Below are positions 29,119-38,846 of a stretch of 64,000 nucleotides of DNA, piece by piece. The notes under the pieces were generated by a model. That model was not told the origin of the DNA, did no database searches, and saw only the letters and a program-made list of their open reading frames with translations. Source of the stretch: Sphingomonas sp. Leaf230 (lineage in GTDB: Bacteria > Pseudomonadota > Alphaproteobacteria > Sphingomonadales > Sphingomonadaceae); assembly GCF_001421745.1 (NCBI RefSeq), contig NZ_LMKW01000010.1, positions 401,131 to 465,130 of the forward strand, given 5' to 3'. How positions within the stretch are numbered: position 1 is the stretch's first letter; each line of letters opens with the position of its first letter. Both the position numbers and the translations under genes were made by a program.

Positions 29119-29164
29119 GAGCGGTGGGGCCGGGCCGTCGTGGCAGATCGCATGCCGGCCAGCA

Positions 29165-30646
29165 TCAGAACGTAACTCCAACGCGGGCACTCAGCGTCTG
29201 CCCGCTGTCGTTGCCGACATAGTCGCCGGCGCGGTTGTCGGTGTTCCACTGGATCGCGTTCACCTGGAAGCGGGTGAAGCTGTTCAGGTACCAGTTGACC
29301 CCGACCGTCGCCGCCCAGCCGTCACCACCGGTCAGCAGATTGTCGAAATCGAGGCTTTCGTAGCGCGCGGTCAGCTCGATCGCGCCGACCCCGCCGTCGA
29401 AGGTCGGCTTCAACACCTTGGGCTGGCCGAAACTGCCGAGCCGCGGGTTGTACGGCGGCAGGTCGCCGGTCAGGAACAGCCCGCCCGAGACGCTCCACGC
29501 CTTGCTGACGAAATCGGGACGCCCGCCGTCGAGCCGCGCGTTGCGGCGGCCCGCTTCGCCCATCACCCACAACGGACCGCGATAGCCGCCGAGCTCGACG
29601 CCGTAGCCGGTCGTGCCGGTGCCGCCGATCAGCGGCCCGGTCGACACGCGCAGCGCCCCGTTGAAGCGCCCGCCGATCACCGTGTTGCGAGTCAGCGTTC
29701 CGGCGACCGAGGAGAGCGACTCGTCGAAGCCCCAGACACCCAGATGGAGCACGCCGGTATCGGACTTGATCGGGTTCCAGTGCGCGCGGCCGAGCACCGT
29801 GCGGCTGTCGCCAACGGTCTGCGTCCCGTCGATCCGGTCGCCGGTGATCGTCACCGATGCGTGGCCGGTCTTCCAGAAGATGCGTGGCATCACGCCGATG
29901 CCGTAAAAGCCACGCTGCGGGATGATCGCGGTGGCGACCGTGGTGCGCTCCAGAAATGGGGTCGAATCCGAGCCGGTCGAGCCTTCGAAGCCGCGATCGT
30001 TGAACAGGTGACCGGCGCGGACGTCGTAATCGAGGCCTGGCTTGATCTTGTTGCGCCAGCCGACGAACGCGGTGACGACGTCGACCTCGTTCTCCGAGAA
30101 GTCGCTCTCGAACTGGTAGAAGAAATGCGTGCCGACGCCGCCTTCGAGGCCGAGGCGCAGCGCGCGCATGCCCGTCGTCGTGATGTTGCGGCCGTCGTAT
30201 TTCGAGCCGAAGCTCGAGCTGACGTCGGTCAGGATGCGGCCGCGCGGCTTGAACGTGTAGACGCCGTCCGCCGAGTGAAAGACGGGCAGGCCGGCGCCCC
30301 ATTCGGTGGTCACGCCCGAAGGATTGTCGCGTGCGGCGACCGCCTGCGCGACGCTGCGATCGGCGGGACCGGGAGGGGCAAGCTGCGGCGCGAACGGCAG
30401 GGTGCGGCGCGGCTCGTTGTTCTGCGCGACCGCCTGCGGTGCCGGCTGCAACGGCGCGACCGGAGCGGACGCCTGCGCGACGGCGGCATTGTTCTCCAGC
30501 CGGTCGAGCCGCGACTTCAGCGCAGCGATCTCGGCGGCCTGCGCACGGACCAGCGCCGCGAGGTCGGCGTCGGTCGGAGCTTGGGCCAGCGCCGGCGTCG
30601 CGGCGATCAGCGCGAGTGCGGCGCACCCGGTACGGAAGAGAGTCAT
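29165..30646 (-). CDS. OprP/OprO-like outer-membrane porin
   Basis: A 493-residue porin of the phosphate-selective O/P type. It has a signal peptide (MTLFRTGCAALALIAATPALAQ), a short coiled-coil-like stretch (about 26-52) and Pro/Ala-rich linker, then a beta barrel that includes YTFKPRGRILTDVSSSFG and ends ARVGVTF. Its start overlaps the stop of the upstream binding-protein gene by four bases (ATGA). Family members carry phosphate or other anions across the outer membrane; here the neighbours suggest a carboxylate such as citrate. Confidence 0.87.
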   Translation of the reverse strand: MTLFRTGCAALALIAATPALAQAPTDADLAALVRAQAAEIAALKSRLDRLENNAAVAQASAPVAPLQPAPQAVAQNNEPRRTLPFAPQLAPPGPADRSVAQAVAARDNPSGVTTEWGAGLPVFHSADGVYTFKPRGRILTDVSSSFGSKYDGRNITTTGMRALRLGLEGGVGTHFFYQFESDFSENEVDVVTAFVGWRNKIKPGLDYDVRAGHLFNDRGFEGSTGSDSTPFLERTTVATAIIPQRGFYGIGVMPRIFWKTGHASVTITGDRIDGTQTVGDSRTVLGRAHWNPIKSDTGVLHLGVWGFDESLSSVAGTLTRNTVIGGRFNGALRVSTGPLIGGTGTTGYGVELGGYRGPLWVMGEAGRRNARLDGGRPDFVSKAWSVSGGLFLTGDLPPYNPRLGSFGQPKVLKPTFDGGVGAIELTARYESLDFDNLLTGGDGWAATVGVNWYLNSFTRFQVNAIQWNTDNRAGDYVGNDSGQTLSARVGVTF

Positions 30647-31719
30647 TGTTGGGCTCCGGTGGCGAGAATCGCGGTCCAGTCGCGCAGGAAACGCTGGCGC
30701 TTGACGCGGTCGAGGTTGACGAGAAGTTGTGGACCGACGCGGATCGGTCGCGCCTGGCTTGAGGGAAGACGGCGCGCGGCAACGTCGGTGCGGACCGGCC
30801 ACAGGCTGCGTTTCGCGAGCAGCGACTGGCCTTCGCGCGACAGCAGGAAATCGAGGAAGAGTTTAGCCGCCGCCGGGTGCGCGGCCTCGCGCGCGATGAA
30901 CGCGATCCGCGAAGTGACGATCGTATAGTCCTGGAGGAACGCGACGCCGATGCGGGGATCGGTCCGCGCGCGTTCCACCGCGTACGAGCCGATGACATTG
31001 TACGCGATCGCCTGCCGCCCCTCGGCGACGCCGCGCAACATCGGCTCGCTGGTCCGCGACAACACCGGCTTGGTCGCCGCGATCGCTTCCAGCAGCGACC
31101 GCGTATCGCGCGTGATCGCGAGGTCCTCCGACAGGTACAGATAGCCGACATTGGAGCGTGCCGGATCGAACGTCGTAACGCGCCCGGTCAGCGCGCGCGC
31201 ATTCTTCCGCAGCCATGTTTCCAGCGCGGCGTGCGTGCGCGGCACCTGTCCGGTCGGCACGAGACGCTTGTTGTAGACGATCCCGATCGGCTCCGCGGTG
31301 ACGCCGAAGCCCATGTTCTTCCACACCGACACCGGCGGCAGCGCGGGCTTTTCGGGACTCGCATAGCCCTGCGCGAAGCCGTCGTTGATCAGCTTGACCT
31401 GGAGATCCATCGCCGACGACCAGACGAGATCGGCGGACATCTTTTTCGCGCGCGTTTCGGTGACGAAGCGGCGGTACATCTCGGTCGAGCCGAGGTCCGC
31501 GTAGAGAACGGTGATCCCCGGATACCGCTTCCGGAACGCGGCGACGACCGGCAGCAATTCGGCGCGATCGGCATTGCCGTAGATCCGGACCTGCCGTTCG
31601 GCGCGCGCGTCAGAGATCAGCTGGTCGTAGGATCGCGGATAACTGGCCGGACGCTGCGCCACGACGGCGGTCGCGGTGAACGTAGCTGCCAGCACTGCGA
31701 TCATAAAAATTCGTGCCAT
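30643..31719 (-). CDS. Periplasmic solute-binding protein (extracellular type 1/6)
   Basis: A 358-residue binding protein with a signal peptide (ARIFMIAVLAATFTATAVVA). It resembles iron(III)/2-aminoethylphosphonate-type ABC binding proteins, with DLVWSSAMDLQVKLINDGFA and AIAYNVIGSYAVERARTD. No ABC permease or ATPase gene is nearby, so it is an orphan that may deliver ligand to a carrier or serve as a sensor. Of two tandem ATGs the second has better spacing (seven bases) from GGAG. It is the first gene of the citrate-like locus and is divergent from the response-regulator gene. Confidence 0.83.
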   Translation of the reverse strand: MARIFMIAVLAATFTATAVVAQRPASYPRSYDQLISDARAERQVRIYGNADRAELLPVVAAFRKRYPGITVLYADLGSTEMYRRFVTETRAKKMSADLVWSSAMDLQVKLINDGFAQGYASPEKPALPPVSVWKNMGFGVTAEPIGIVYNKRLVPTGQVPRTHAALETWLRKNARALTGRVTTFDPARSNVGYLYLSEDLAITRDTRSLLEAIAATKPVLSRTSEPMLRGVAEGRQAIAYNVIGSYAVERARTDPRIGVAFLQDYTIVTSRIAFIAREAAHPAAAKLFLDFLLSREGQSLLAKRSLWPVRTDVAARRLPSSQARPIRVGPQLLVNLDRVKRQRFLRDWTAILATGAQQ

Positions 31720-31810
31720 CATCACTCTCCTCGCCTTCCGTCTCTGTGTTCGGATAGACTGCAACGGTGGAGTACGAAGCGAACCTGTCACCAACCTTTC
31801 ATGGTTTTTC

Positions 31811-32476
31811 ATGCGCATCCTGCTGATCGAGGATGACGCGGCCCTCGCGCGCAGCATCGCGGCCCTGCTGCGCGCCGGCGGCAACGCAGTCGATCACGTC
31901 GCGACCGGCGAGGACGCACTGTCGGTCGTCGCGGGCGAACCCTATGCGCTGGTGATCCTCGACGTCGGCCTGCCCGGGATCGACGGGTTCACCGTGCTGG
32001 AGACGCTGCGACGGCGCGGCGAGCGCGTGCCGGTGCTGATGCTGACCGCGCGCGATGCACTCGACGACCGCGTGCGCGGGCTCGACCTCGGCGCCGACGA
32101 TTACCTCCGCAAACCGTTCGAACCCGAAGAACTCGAAGCCCGCGTGCGCGCACTCGGCCGGCGGCGCGGCGGCGATCCGCTGCCGGTGCTCAGCGTCGGT
32201 ACACTGACGATCAACCGCTCGACCGGCGACGCCGACATCGCCGGCCGCGCGCTCGACCTGCGTCGGCGCGAGCGCGCGGTGTTGGAGGCGCTGGCCACGC
32301 GCGCCGGCCGCGTCGTCCCGCGCGAATTGCTGATCGGCGAGGTGTTCGGGTTCGACGAGCCGGTCGGCGACAACGCGATCGAGGTCCATGTCACGCGCCT
32401 CCGCGGCAAGCTAGCGCCCGACGGCCCCGGTATCCGCACTGTCCGCGGGGTCGGCTACATGCTCGATGCCGGCTGA
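31811..32476 (+). CDS. OmpR-type response regulator (TctD-like)
   Basis: A 221-residue regulator. The receiver domain (about 1-115) has the acidic pocket E7-D8-D9, phospho-acceptor D51 and K101; the C-terminal winged helix (about 125-218) has DLRRRERAVLEALATRAGRVV and HVTRLRGKL. It overlaps the kinase gene by 11 bases. It is divergent from the binding-protein-porin-carrier genes, the arrangement seen for TctD/TctE controlling tricarboxylate uptake, so it probably activates them. Ligand specificity is inferred from context only. Confidence 0.88.
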   Translation: MRILLIEDDAALARSIAALLRAGGNAVDHVATGEDALSVVAGEPYALVILDVGLPGIDGFTVLETLRRRGERVPVLMLTARDALDDRVRGLDLGADDYLRKPFEPEELEARVRALGRRRGGDPLPVLSVGTLTINRSTGDADIAGRALDLRRRERAVLEALATRAGRVVPRELLIGEVFGFDEPVGDNAIEVHVTRLRGKLAPDGPGIRTVRGVGYMLDAG

Positions 32477-33860
32477 GACGCGTACCCCAGCGCTGCGTAC
32501 GCGCCTGCTGGTCGCGGTGCTCGGACCGCTGCTGGCGGCGGCGATCCTGATCGGCGTGGTCGGTGCGACGCTGATCGCCGACGTCGTGCGCCGCACGAAC
32601 GACCGCGTGCTCGGTGGCGCGCTCGGTGCGATCGCCGAGACGGTGCAGGTCGAACGCGGCGAGGTGACGCTCGACCTTCCCTCCGCCGCGTTCGGGATGC
32701 TGGAGAACACCGAACGCGACAACGTCTATTACCGCGTCGCCGTCGGGCCGGACCTGCTGACCGGCTATGCGGATTTGCCCGCCCCCGATCCTGCGACGCT
32801 CGACATCGACGTGCCGCGCTATCGCTTCGCGTACTACCGCGGCCAGCAGATCCGCATCGCCGAGGTCCGTCGTTCGCTCCCCCGCATCGACAAGCCCGTG
32901 ATCGTCCAGATCGCCGAGACGCTCGACAACCGCGGTGCGCTCACTCGGCGCCTGATGCTGGCGTTGCTGATCGGTGAATGCGTCCTCGTCGGTGCCGCGG
33001 CGTTGCTCATCCGGCCTGCGTTAGGCTGGAGCCTCCGCCCGCTTGCCCGCCTGCGCGGCGCGGTCGAGGCGCGCGACGGACGCGCGCGCCCCGATTTCTC
33101 GCCGCTCGACACGGGGCCCCTCCCCAGCGAACTCCGCCCGCTCGCCGGCGCGTTCGACCGGCTCCTGGCGCAGCTCGACACCGCCACTGTCGGCGTCCGC
33201 CGCTTCACCGCAGATGCCTCGCACCAGATGCGAACGCCGCTGTCGGTACTGAAAGTCCAGGTCGCACTCGCCCGCCGCGGCTCGGGTCCTGAACGCAGCG
33301 TCGCGCTCGACGAGATCGCCGACGCGGTGGTGCGCCTCGAACGCCTGGTGACGCAGTTGCTGGCGTTGGCGCGCGCCGAGGAGGCCGGCGTGTCCGCGCC
33401 ACTCGAGGCGGTCGATCTGCGCGAAGTGGCGGCCGCAGTCATCACGCGACAGATCAACCGTGCGATCGAAGCCGGCATCGACCTGACGATCGAGGGCGAC
33501 CCCGAGGTCAGCCACGTCGTTCCCGGCCACCGGACGCTGATCTTCGAGATCGTGTCGAACCTGATCGACAACGGCATACGCTACAACCGGCGCGGCGGCA
33601 CCGTGTCGGTGAGGCTCCAGACGACGCCGTTGGAGACGACGATCGCGGTGGTCGACGATGGGCCGGGGATACCGATCGACCAGCGCGAGATGGCGTTCGA
33701 CCGGTTCGTCCGGCTCGGCGCGCCCGGGAGTCCGGAGGGAAGCGGCCTCGGCCTGGCGATCGTGCGGTCGGCGGCGACTCGCCTCAACGCGACCGTGGCG
33801 TTCGGCGAGGTGGCCAGTGGCACGAGCGTGATCCTGCGGTTCTTTCACGCGAGCGAGTAA
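32466..33860 (+). CDS. Sensor histidine kinase (TctE-like)
   Basis: A 464-residue membrane kinase: a transmembrane helix (about 16-40), a periplasmic sensor region resembling the TctE/2CSK N-terminal domain, a second helix (about 160-180), the dimerisation/phosphorylation region with the H-box ASHQMRTPLSV, and a catalytic ATPase with NLIDNGIRYN, DDGPGIP and GSGLGLAIV. It starts within the end of the response-regulator gene, so the pair is co-translated. The two should sense a periplasmic carboxylate and regulate the divergent operon. Confidence 0.88.
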   Translation: MPAETRTPALRTRLLVAVLGPLLAAAILIGVVGATLIADVVRRTNDRVLGGALGAIAETVQVERGEVTLDLPSAAFGMLENTERDNVYYRVAVGPDLLTGYADLPAPDPATLDIDVPRYRFAYYRGQQIRIAEVRRSLPRIDKPVIVQIAETLDNRGALTRRLMLALLIGECVLVGAAALLIRPALGWSLRPLARLRGAVEARDGRARPDFSPLDTGPLPSELRPLAGAFDRLLAQLDTATVGVRRFTADASHQMRTPLSVLKVQVALARRGSGPERSVALDEIADAVVRLERLVTQLLALARAEEAGVSAPLEAVDLREVAAAVITRQINRAIEAGIDLTIEGDPEVSHVVPGHRTLIFEIVSNLIDNGIRYNRRGGTVSVRLQTTPLETTIAVVDDGPGIPIDQREMAFDRFVRLGAPGSPEGSGLGLAIVRSAATRLNATVAFGEVASGTSVILRFFHASE

Positions 33861-33950
33861 CCTGCATCAACGCGGCTCAACACGCGGGCAGCGGCGCGTG
33901 CCTTTTCGTTAAGGTGTTCGTGTCACTCGGGAAAAAACGACCGAGCGACC

Positions 33951-36368
33951 ATGCTACCCACTCTCTTCAATCTCCATTTCCAGCACTCCGGCTACCTGGT
34001 CGTCGTCGCGATCGGAATTTGCCTGACCGCGAGCTGGTCGGTGTCGCTGCTGACCACCGATATGGCCAACGCCTCGCAGCGCGAGCCGTTCGGCTGGCGT
34101 CACGGCGCGCTGGCGCTGGCCGCCGGGTTGGGGGTGTGGGCGACGCACTTCATCGCCATCCTCGCATATCGGCCCGACCTGCTGCTGCGGTACGACCCGT
34201 TGGTGACGACGGTGTCGGCGCTGGTCGGGATCCTGACCGTCGGCGTGCCGATCGTCGCGATCACGCGGTTGCGGTCGCACAACGGGCGGATCGTCGCCGC
34301 GGGCGCGGCGGGGGCGGGGATCTGGTGCATGCACGCGGTCGGCATCACCGGCATGACCGACTGTATCCACGTCTTTTCGTGGCCGACCAATGCCGCCGGG
34401 CTGATCATGGGGACGCTGCTGCTGTCGTCGTGGCAGATCAACCGCAGATGGTCGCGCTCGCGGCCGATCGGGTGCCTGGTTTTCGCGCTGTCGATCTGCG
34501 TCACGCATTTCCTGTCGCTGTCGGGTGACCTCGTCCTCGGCAGCATAAACGACGTGCCCGGCAGCGTGTTGTCGCCGGGACTGGTCGCGGCCTGCATGAC
34601 CTTCGCGGTGTCGGTCACCTGCCTCGGCAGCCTGCTGACCTTCGCGCGGTTCAAGACGACGCGCGAGGAAGAGGCGCAGACGCTGAAGTCGGTGATGGAG
34701 AGCATGTCCGACGGGCTGGTGTTCATCGACCGCGAAGGCCGCCTGCGTCATTTCAACCGGCGTTTCCTCGACCTGTTCAACACGCCGGTCGACGCGATCG
34801 GCCCAGGGCTGACGATCGACCAGTTCCTCGACGTCATCGCGACATGCCGCGGCTGGGCAGCGGAGAAGCGTACGCTGGTCGGGGGCGCGATGAAGCAGTG
34901 GGTGCAGCTCGACGACGATTTCGACCGCGAGTGCGAGATGGAGGATGGCCGCACTTATCAGATGCAGTGCCGGTCGATCCCGCGACAGGGCATCGTGCTG
35001 ACGTTCAACGACGTCAGCGCCGAACGCCGTGCGCTCGATAACCTCACGCATCTCGCCTATCACGATCCGCTGACCGGCCTGCGCAACCGCCGCGCGCTGC
35101 GCGAGGAGAAGGAGGCACGGATCGGTCTCGGCGAGCCGTTCTCGCTGCTGTTGATCGACCTCGACGATTTCAAGCGGATCAACGATGCGTACGGCCATGC
35201 GGTCGGCGATACGTTGCTGATCCATGTCGCGGCCGAGCTGACCAGCCTGTTGCCCGACGACAGCTTCGTCGCGCGGATGGGCGGCGACGAGATCGCGATC
35301 ATCGCCACGCAGCTGGGCGACGCGGCGACCGCGCTGGCCGACACGATCGTCGTCCGGCTGAGCGCGCCGGTGATCATCGACGAACGCCGGCTGCTGCCCG
35401 GATGCAGCATCGGCATCGCCGGGTTTGCCAACGACCTGACGCCCGACGAACTGATGAAGCGCGCCGACATGGCGCTCTACGAGGCGAAGCGACGCGGGCG
35501 CCGGCGTGCGCAACCCTATGTCTCGGGCCTCGCCGAGCGCCTGGTCGAACGGCAGCACATCACCGACGACCTGTACGAAGCGGTGCAGAATGGCGGCTTC
35601 TCGCTCGCGTTCCAGCCGGTGGTGGCGCTGTCGTCGGGCATCACGACGGGATACGAGGCGCTGATCCGCTGGAACCACCCGACGCGCGGCTGGATATCGC
35701 CCGATACCTTCATCCCGATCGCCGAGGATTGCGGCCTGATCGAGGAAATCGGGCGGTGGGTTATCATGGAAGCGTGCCGCCAGCTGGCGGGCTGGTCGTC
35801 GCACCTGCATGTCGCGATCAACGTGTCTGCGGGACAGCTGAAGTCGGACGCGCTGCTGCACCATCTGACGCAGGCGATCCTGGTCTATGGTATCGCGCCG
35901 GAGCGGGTCGAGGTCGAGATCACAGAGACCGCGCTGATCGACGATGCCGCGCGCACGGCGGCGATGCTGGCGCGCATCCGCCGGACCGGGATCAAGGTCG
36001 CGCTCGACGATTTCGGCACCGGCCAGTCGTCGCTCGCGCATCTTCGCGATTTCCAGTTCGACCGGATCAAGATCGACCGAAGCTTCGTGATCGAGGCGGG
36101 CTCCGACGCGCGGTGCATGGCGGTGTTGCGCGCGACCGTCGCGATCGGCCAGGAACTCGGCGTCCTGACGCACGCGGAGGGAGTCGAGACGCGCGAACAG
36201 CTCGAACTGTTGCGGTCGATCGGCTGCGACGCGGTGCAGGGCTATCTGGTCGGGCGGCCGGTCGTGCCGTTCACCGATGCGGTCGCCACACTCGTGCCAG
36301 CGGCGGTGGGCATGGTCCCCAGCCCGTCAGGCGACGATCCGGCGGCTGTCGCACGGATCGCCGCCTGA
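33951..36368 (+). CDS. MHYT-PAS-GGDEF-EAL cyclic-di-GMP protein
   Basis: An 805-residue bifunctional-architecture protein. Seven N-terminal helices form an MHYT-type sensor, with degenerate repeats WATHFIAIL, WCMHAVGITG and CVTHFLSLS. A PAS-like domain (about 235-355) follows, then a diguanylate cyclase domain whose active site reads GGDEI (444-448) instead of GGDEF, and an EAL domain with E569-A-L and the NVSAGQL, ETALIDD and DDFGTG catalytic motifs. The EAL half looks competent to hydrolyse c-di-GMP; the cyclase half may be altered. The MHYT unit is proposed to sense a diatomic gas. Confidence 0.92.
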   Translation: MLPTLFNLHFQHSGYLVVVAIGICLTASWSVSLLTTDMANASQREPFGWRHGALALAAGLGVWATHFIAILAYRPDLLLRYDPLVTTVSALVGILTVGVPIVAITRLRSHNGRIVAAGAAGAGIWCMHAVGITGMTDCIHVFSWPTNAAGLIMGTLLLSSWQINRRWSRSRPIGCLVFALSICVTHFLSLSGDLVLGSINDVPGSVLSPGLVAACMTFAVSVTCLGSLLTFARFKTTREEEAQTLKSVMESMSDGLVFIDREGRLRHFNRRFLDLFNTPVDAIGPGLTIDQFLDVIATCRGWAAEKRTLVGGAMKQWVQLDDDFDRECEMEDGRTYQMQCRSIPRQGIVLTFNDVSAERRALDNLTHLAYHDPLTGLRNRRALREEKEARIGLGEPFSLLLIDLDDFKRINDAYGHAVGDTLLIHVAAELTSLLPDDSFVARMGGDEIAIIATQLGDAATALADTIVVRLSAPVIIDERRLLPGCSIGIAGFANDLTPDELMKRADMALYEAKRRGRRRAQPYVSGLAERLVERQHITDDLYEAVQNGGFSLAFQPVVALSSGITTGYEALIRWNHPTRGWISPDTFIPIAEDCGLIEEIGRWVIMEACRQLAGWSSHLHVAINVSAGQLKSDALLHHLTQAILVYGIAPERVEVEITETALIDDAARTAAMLARIRRTGIKVALDDFGTGQSSLAHLRDFQFDRIKIDRSFVIEAGSDARCMAVLRATVAIGQELGVLTHAEGVETREQLELLRSIGCDAVQGYLVGRPVVPFTDAVATLVPAAVGMVPSPSGDDPAAVARIAA

Positions 36369-36372
36369 CCCC

Positions 36373-36741
36373 TTACCGGCAGATCCGCAGCGCGATCGCG
36401 TCGAGTTCGCGGTCGTAGCTGGCGCGCTCGGCCGTGCTCAGGAAGCCCTGTTTTGCGACGAAGCGGTCGGTGGCGCGGCGGACCCTGTCGACTCGCTGCC
36501 AGAGTTGCGTGCCTTGACGCTCGGTGATCCGGCGGGCTTTCCGCGCGGTGCCGATATCCGCCTGGAGGATGTTCGCGCGCACCGAGATATGCGCCTGGCG
36601 CGGGTCCTTGATCGATCCACCTAGCTCGCCCTCGACCGCGTGCTGCTCGGTCCGGTTGCAGCTCGGATAATCCTGTCGCGGGGTCTGCGCCGCGGCACCG
36701 GTCGCGCCGACCGCCAAGACGACGAACATGAGACTTTTCAC
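36373..36741 (-). CDS. Small periplasmic hypothetical protein
   Basis: A 122-residue protein with a signal peptide (VKSLMFVVLAVGATGAAAQ) and a helical, charged body that includes YPSCNRTEQHAV and a C-terminal ALRICR, giving two cysteines that could pair. The start is a GTG with GGAG seven bases upstream; an ATG four codons later is weaker. It ends five bases from the convergent c-di-GMP gene. Similar small proteins are common in sphingomonads but have no known role. Confidence 0.6.
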   Translation of the reverse strand: MKSLMFVVLAVGATGAAAQTPRQDYPSCNRTEQHAVEGELGGSIKDPRQAHISVRANILQADIGTARKARRITERQGTQLWQRVDRVRRATDRFVAKQGFLSTAERASYDRELDAIALRICR

Positions 36742-36875
36742 GATTGCTCTCCTGCCACGCACCCCATCGGTGCGGCACGCGCGCTACCGCGATCAACCTG
36801 AACGGTGGTTGTGCACGTCCCATGAAATAGTGTCACGTCGCGAATAATGTCAGGCCGTTGAATTGCTTCGCCGTA

Positions 36876-38408
36876 ATGACGGTATGCTATTGTGGACGTG
36901 TCAGACTTTGGGTAGCAAATAGTCGCTTGGAACAGAGTGTGAACCAGACGTCCTTGCGGGACGAGGACGCGGATCATACGCTGATCATGGCGGCGTTCGG
37001 CCGTTCGCTGGACGCGGCCGATCCTTTCGTTGTCGGGTTCAACGAAGCGATCTTGCCTATGGCGATCAGCGATCCGACGCTTCCCGACAACCCGATCATT
37101 CACGTGAACGCGGCGTTCGAGCGTCTGACCGGCTATGCCCGCGACGAGGTGGTCGGGCGGAATTGTCGGTTCCTGCAAGGGCCGGAGACGTATCCCGAGG
37201 ACGTGTCGCGGCTGCGGGATGCGATCGGGCGGTCCGAGCGGATCGAGATCGACCTGCTCAACCATCGCAAGGACGGGACGCCGTTCTGGAACCGGTTGCT
37301 GGTCGCGCCGGTGTTCGATCGCGGCCGGCATCTTCGCTATTACGTCGCGTCCCAGCACGACGTGACGCTCGAACGCGAAACGCTCGCGCTGCTGGAGGCT
37401 GAGCAGCGCGAGCTCGAGGCGTCTGCAGCGGAGACGCAGGTTCGGCTCGCCGACAGCGCCGCGCGGCTGCAATTCGCGTTGAAGGCGGGGCGGCTGGGGG
37501 CGTGGACCTTCCATCCCGCCAGCCAGCATCTCGACGCCTCGGACGGCTGCAAGATCGTCTTCGGCTATGATCCGGGCGCGGCGTTCGGTTATCCCGAGTT
37601 CCTCGAAACGATCCATCCGGAGGATCGCGCGCGTGTCGTCGAGGCGATCCAGGAGACGATCGCGACGGGATGCGACTACGATATCGAATACCGCATCGTG
37701 ACGCCGACGGCCGAGGTTCGCTGGGTCGCGATCCGCGGCGAATTGCTGACGCGCGCGGATGGCACGGCGCTGTCGATGACCGGCTTCTCGACCGACATCA
37801 CCGAGCGCAAGCGGACCGAGGAACATCGCGCATTGTTGGCGGGCGAGCTGACGCACCGGGTCAAGAACACGCTCGCGACGGTCAGCGCGATCGTCAACCA
37901 GACGTTGCGCGATGCCGCGTCGATGTCCGAGGCACGCGACACGATCGGGGCGCGGATCGGATCGCTGGCGGTCGCGCACGACCTGTTGCTGCGCGACGAG
38001 GTCGAGGGTGCGACGATCGCGGATATCGTGGCCGGGGTAATGGCGCCGTTCGACGATGGCGGCGGTCGCCTGTTCTCGGTCGAGGGGCCGCATGTCCGGC
38101 TCGAGCCGCGCGTGACGCTTGCCTTGTCGATGGCACTTCACGAGCTGGCGACCAATGCCGCCAAATATGGCGCGCTCCACGTCGCGGGCGGGCATGTCAC
38201 GATTTCATGGAGCGTCGGCATCGGTGAAGGCGGACGAAGGCTGGCCTTCATGTGGGAGGAGACCGGTGGCCCGGTGGTCACCCCGCCGACACGTACAGGG
38301 TTTGGATCGCGGATGATCGAACGCGTGCTTGCACAGCACATGCGCGGCACCGCCCGGATCGAGTATCGCGACACCGGCGTCGTCTTCACGATCGACGCGC
38401 CGCTCTAG
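36876..38408 (+). CDS. LOV-domain HWE-type histidine kinase
   Basis: A cytoplasmic blue-light receptor kinase of about 510 residues. The LOV domain carries the flavin-adduct motif GRNCRFLQG with C97; a short coiled coil, a second PAS domain (about 195-310) and an HWE/HisKA_2 kinase follow. The kinase has H327 in ELTHRVKNTLATVSAIVNQ, an ALHELATNAAKYGAL N-box and FGSRMIE. The exact start is uncertain: ATG 36876, TTG 36858 and GTG 36939 are all open. It has no output domain, so it should signal through a separate receiver, possibly the one 440 bases downstream. Confidence 0.9.
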   Translation: MTVCYCGRVRLWVANSRLEQSVNQTSLRDEDADHTLIMAAFGRSLDAADPFVVGFNEAILPMAISDPTLPDNPIIHVNAAFERLTGYARDEVVGRNCRFLQGPETYPEDVSRLRDAIGRSERIEIDLLNHRKDGTPFWNRLLVAPVFDRGRHLRYYVASQHDVTLERETLALLEAEQRELEASAAETQVRLADSAARLQFALKAGRLGAWTFHPASQHLDASDGCKIVFGYDPGAAFGYPEFLETIHPEDRARVVEAIQETIATGCDYDIEYRIVTPTAEVRWVAIRGELLTRADGTALSMTGFSTDITERKRTEEHRALLAGELTHRVKNTLATVSAIVNQTLRDAASMSEARDTIGARIGSLAVAHDLLLRDEVEGATIADIVAGVMAPFDDGGGRLFSVEGPHVRLEPRVTLALSMALHELATNAAKYGALHVAGGHVTISWSVGIGEGGRRLAFMWEETGGPVVTPPTRTGFGSRMIERVLAQHMRGTARIEYRDTGVVFTIDAPL

Positions 38409-38422
38409 GCTCGCTTGCGTCG

Positions 38423-38755
38423 ATGCCGAAACCGCCCCCGCTGACGACCCCCGACGGACGATATATCGTGGTGCGCGGACGGCTTTGGCGTACCGCTAAC
38501 CCCGGCTTGTCGGACGACGAACGCGCTCGACTGGTCGCGGCGTTGATGGACGGGCGGCGGGGCGTCGCCACGGCGAAGCGGGGCGGCGACAGCGCGGCGG
38601 AGGCGGCTGCGCGGTCCGCGGTCGATGCGGCGAAGCATGGTCTGGGCGAGCGCGGGCCGGTGTGGTGGACGGACGGTGCGCCCGACCTGAACCGGCACAT
38701 GGCGCGGACGACGCCCTATGCCGACTGGTTTGCGACAGTGGATGACGCATCGTAA
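38423..38755 (+). CDS. Small conserved hypothetical protein
   Basis: A 110-residue protein starting MPKPPPLTTPDGRYIVVRG and including WRTANPGLSDDERARLVAAL and a terminal PDLNRHMARTTPYADWF. It has no membrane segment. The sequence looks like a family widespread in sphingomonads and other proteobacteria with unknown function. It begins 14 bases after the LOV kinase on the same strand and is probably co-transcribed with it. Confidence 0.65.
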   Translation: MPKPPPLTTPDGRYIVVRGRLWRTANPGLSDDERARLVAALMDGRRGVATAKRGGDSAAEAAARSAVDAAKHGLGERGPVWWTDGAPDLNRHMARTTPYADWFATVDDAS

Positions 38756-38846
38756 CCAAATTACGCAATTCGACTTAATCTATGTCAAGGCTGGGTCCGA
38801 CCGGCAGCCGGCGCGTTGAGTGACCCTAGGTATCCGGGAAACGTAG

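Noticed and set aside
33954..36173. A 739-codon open frame on the minus strand
   Set aside because: It lies fully antisense to the MHYT-PAS-GGDEF-EAL gene; its product is Arg/Asp-rich with no domain, the usual result of high G+C.
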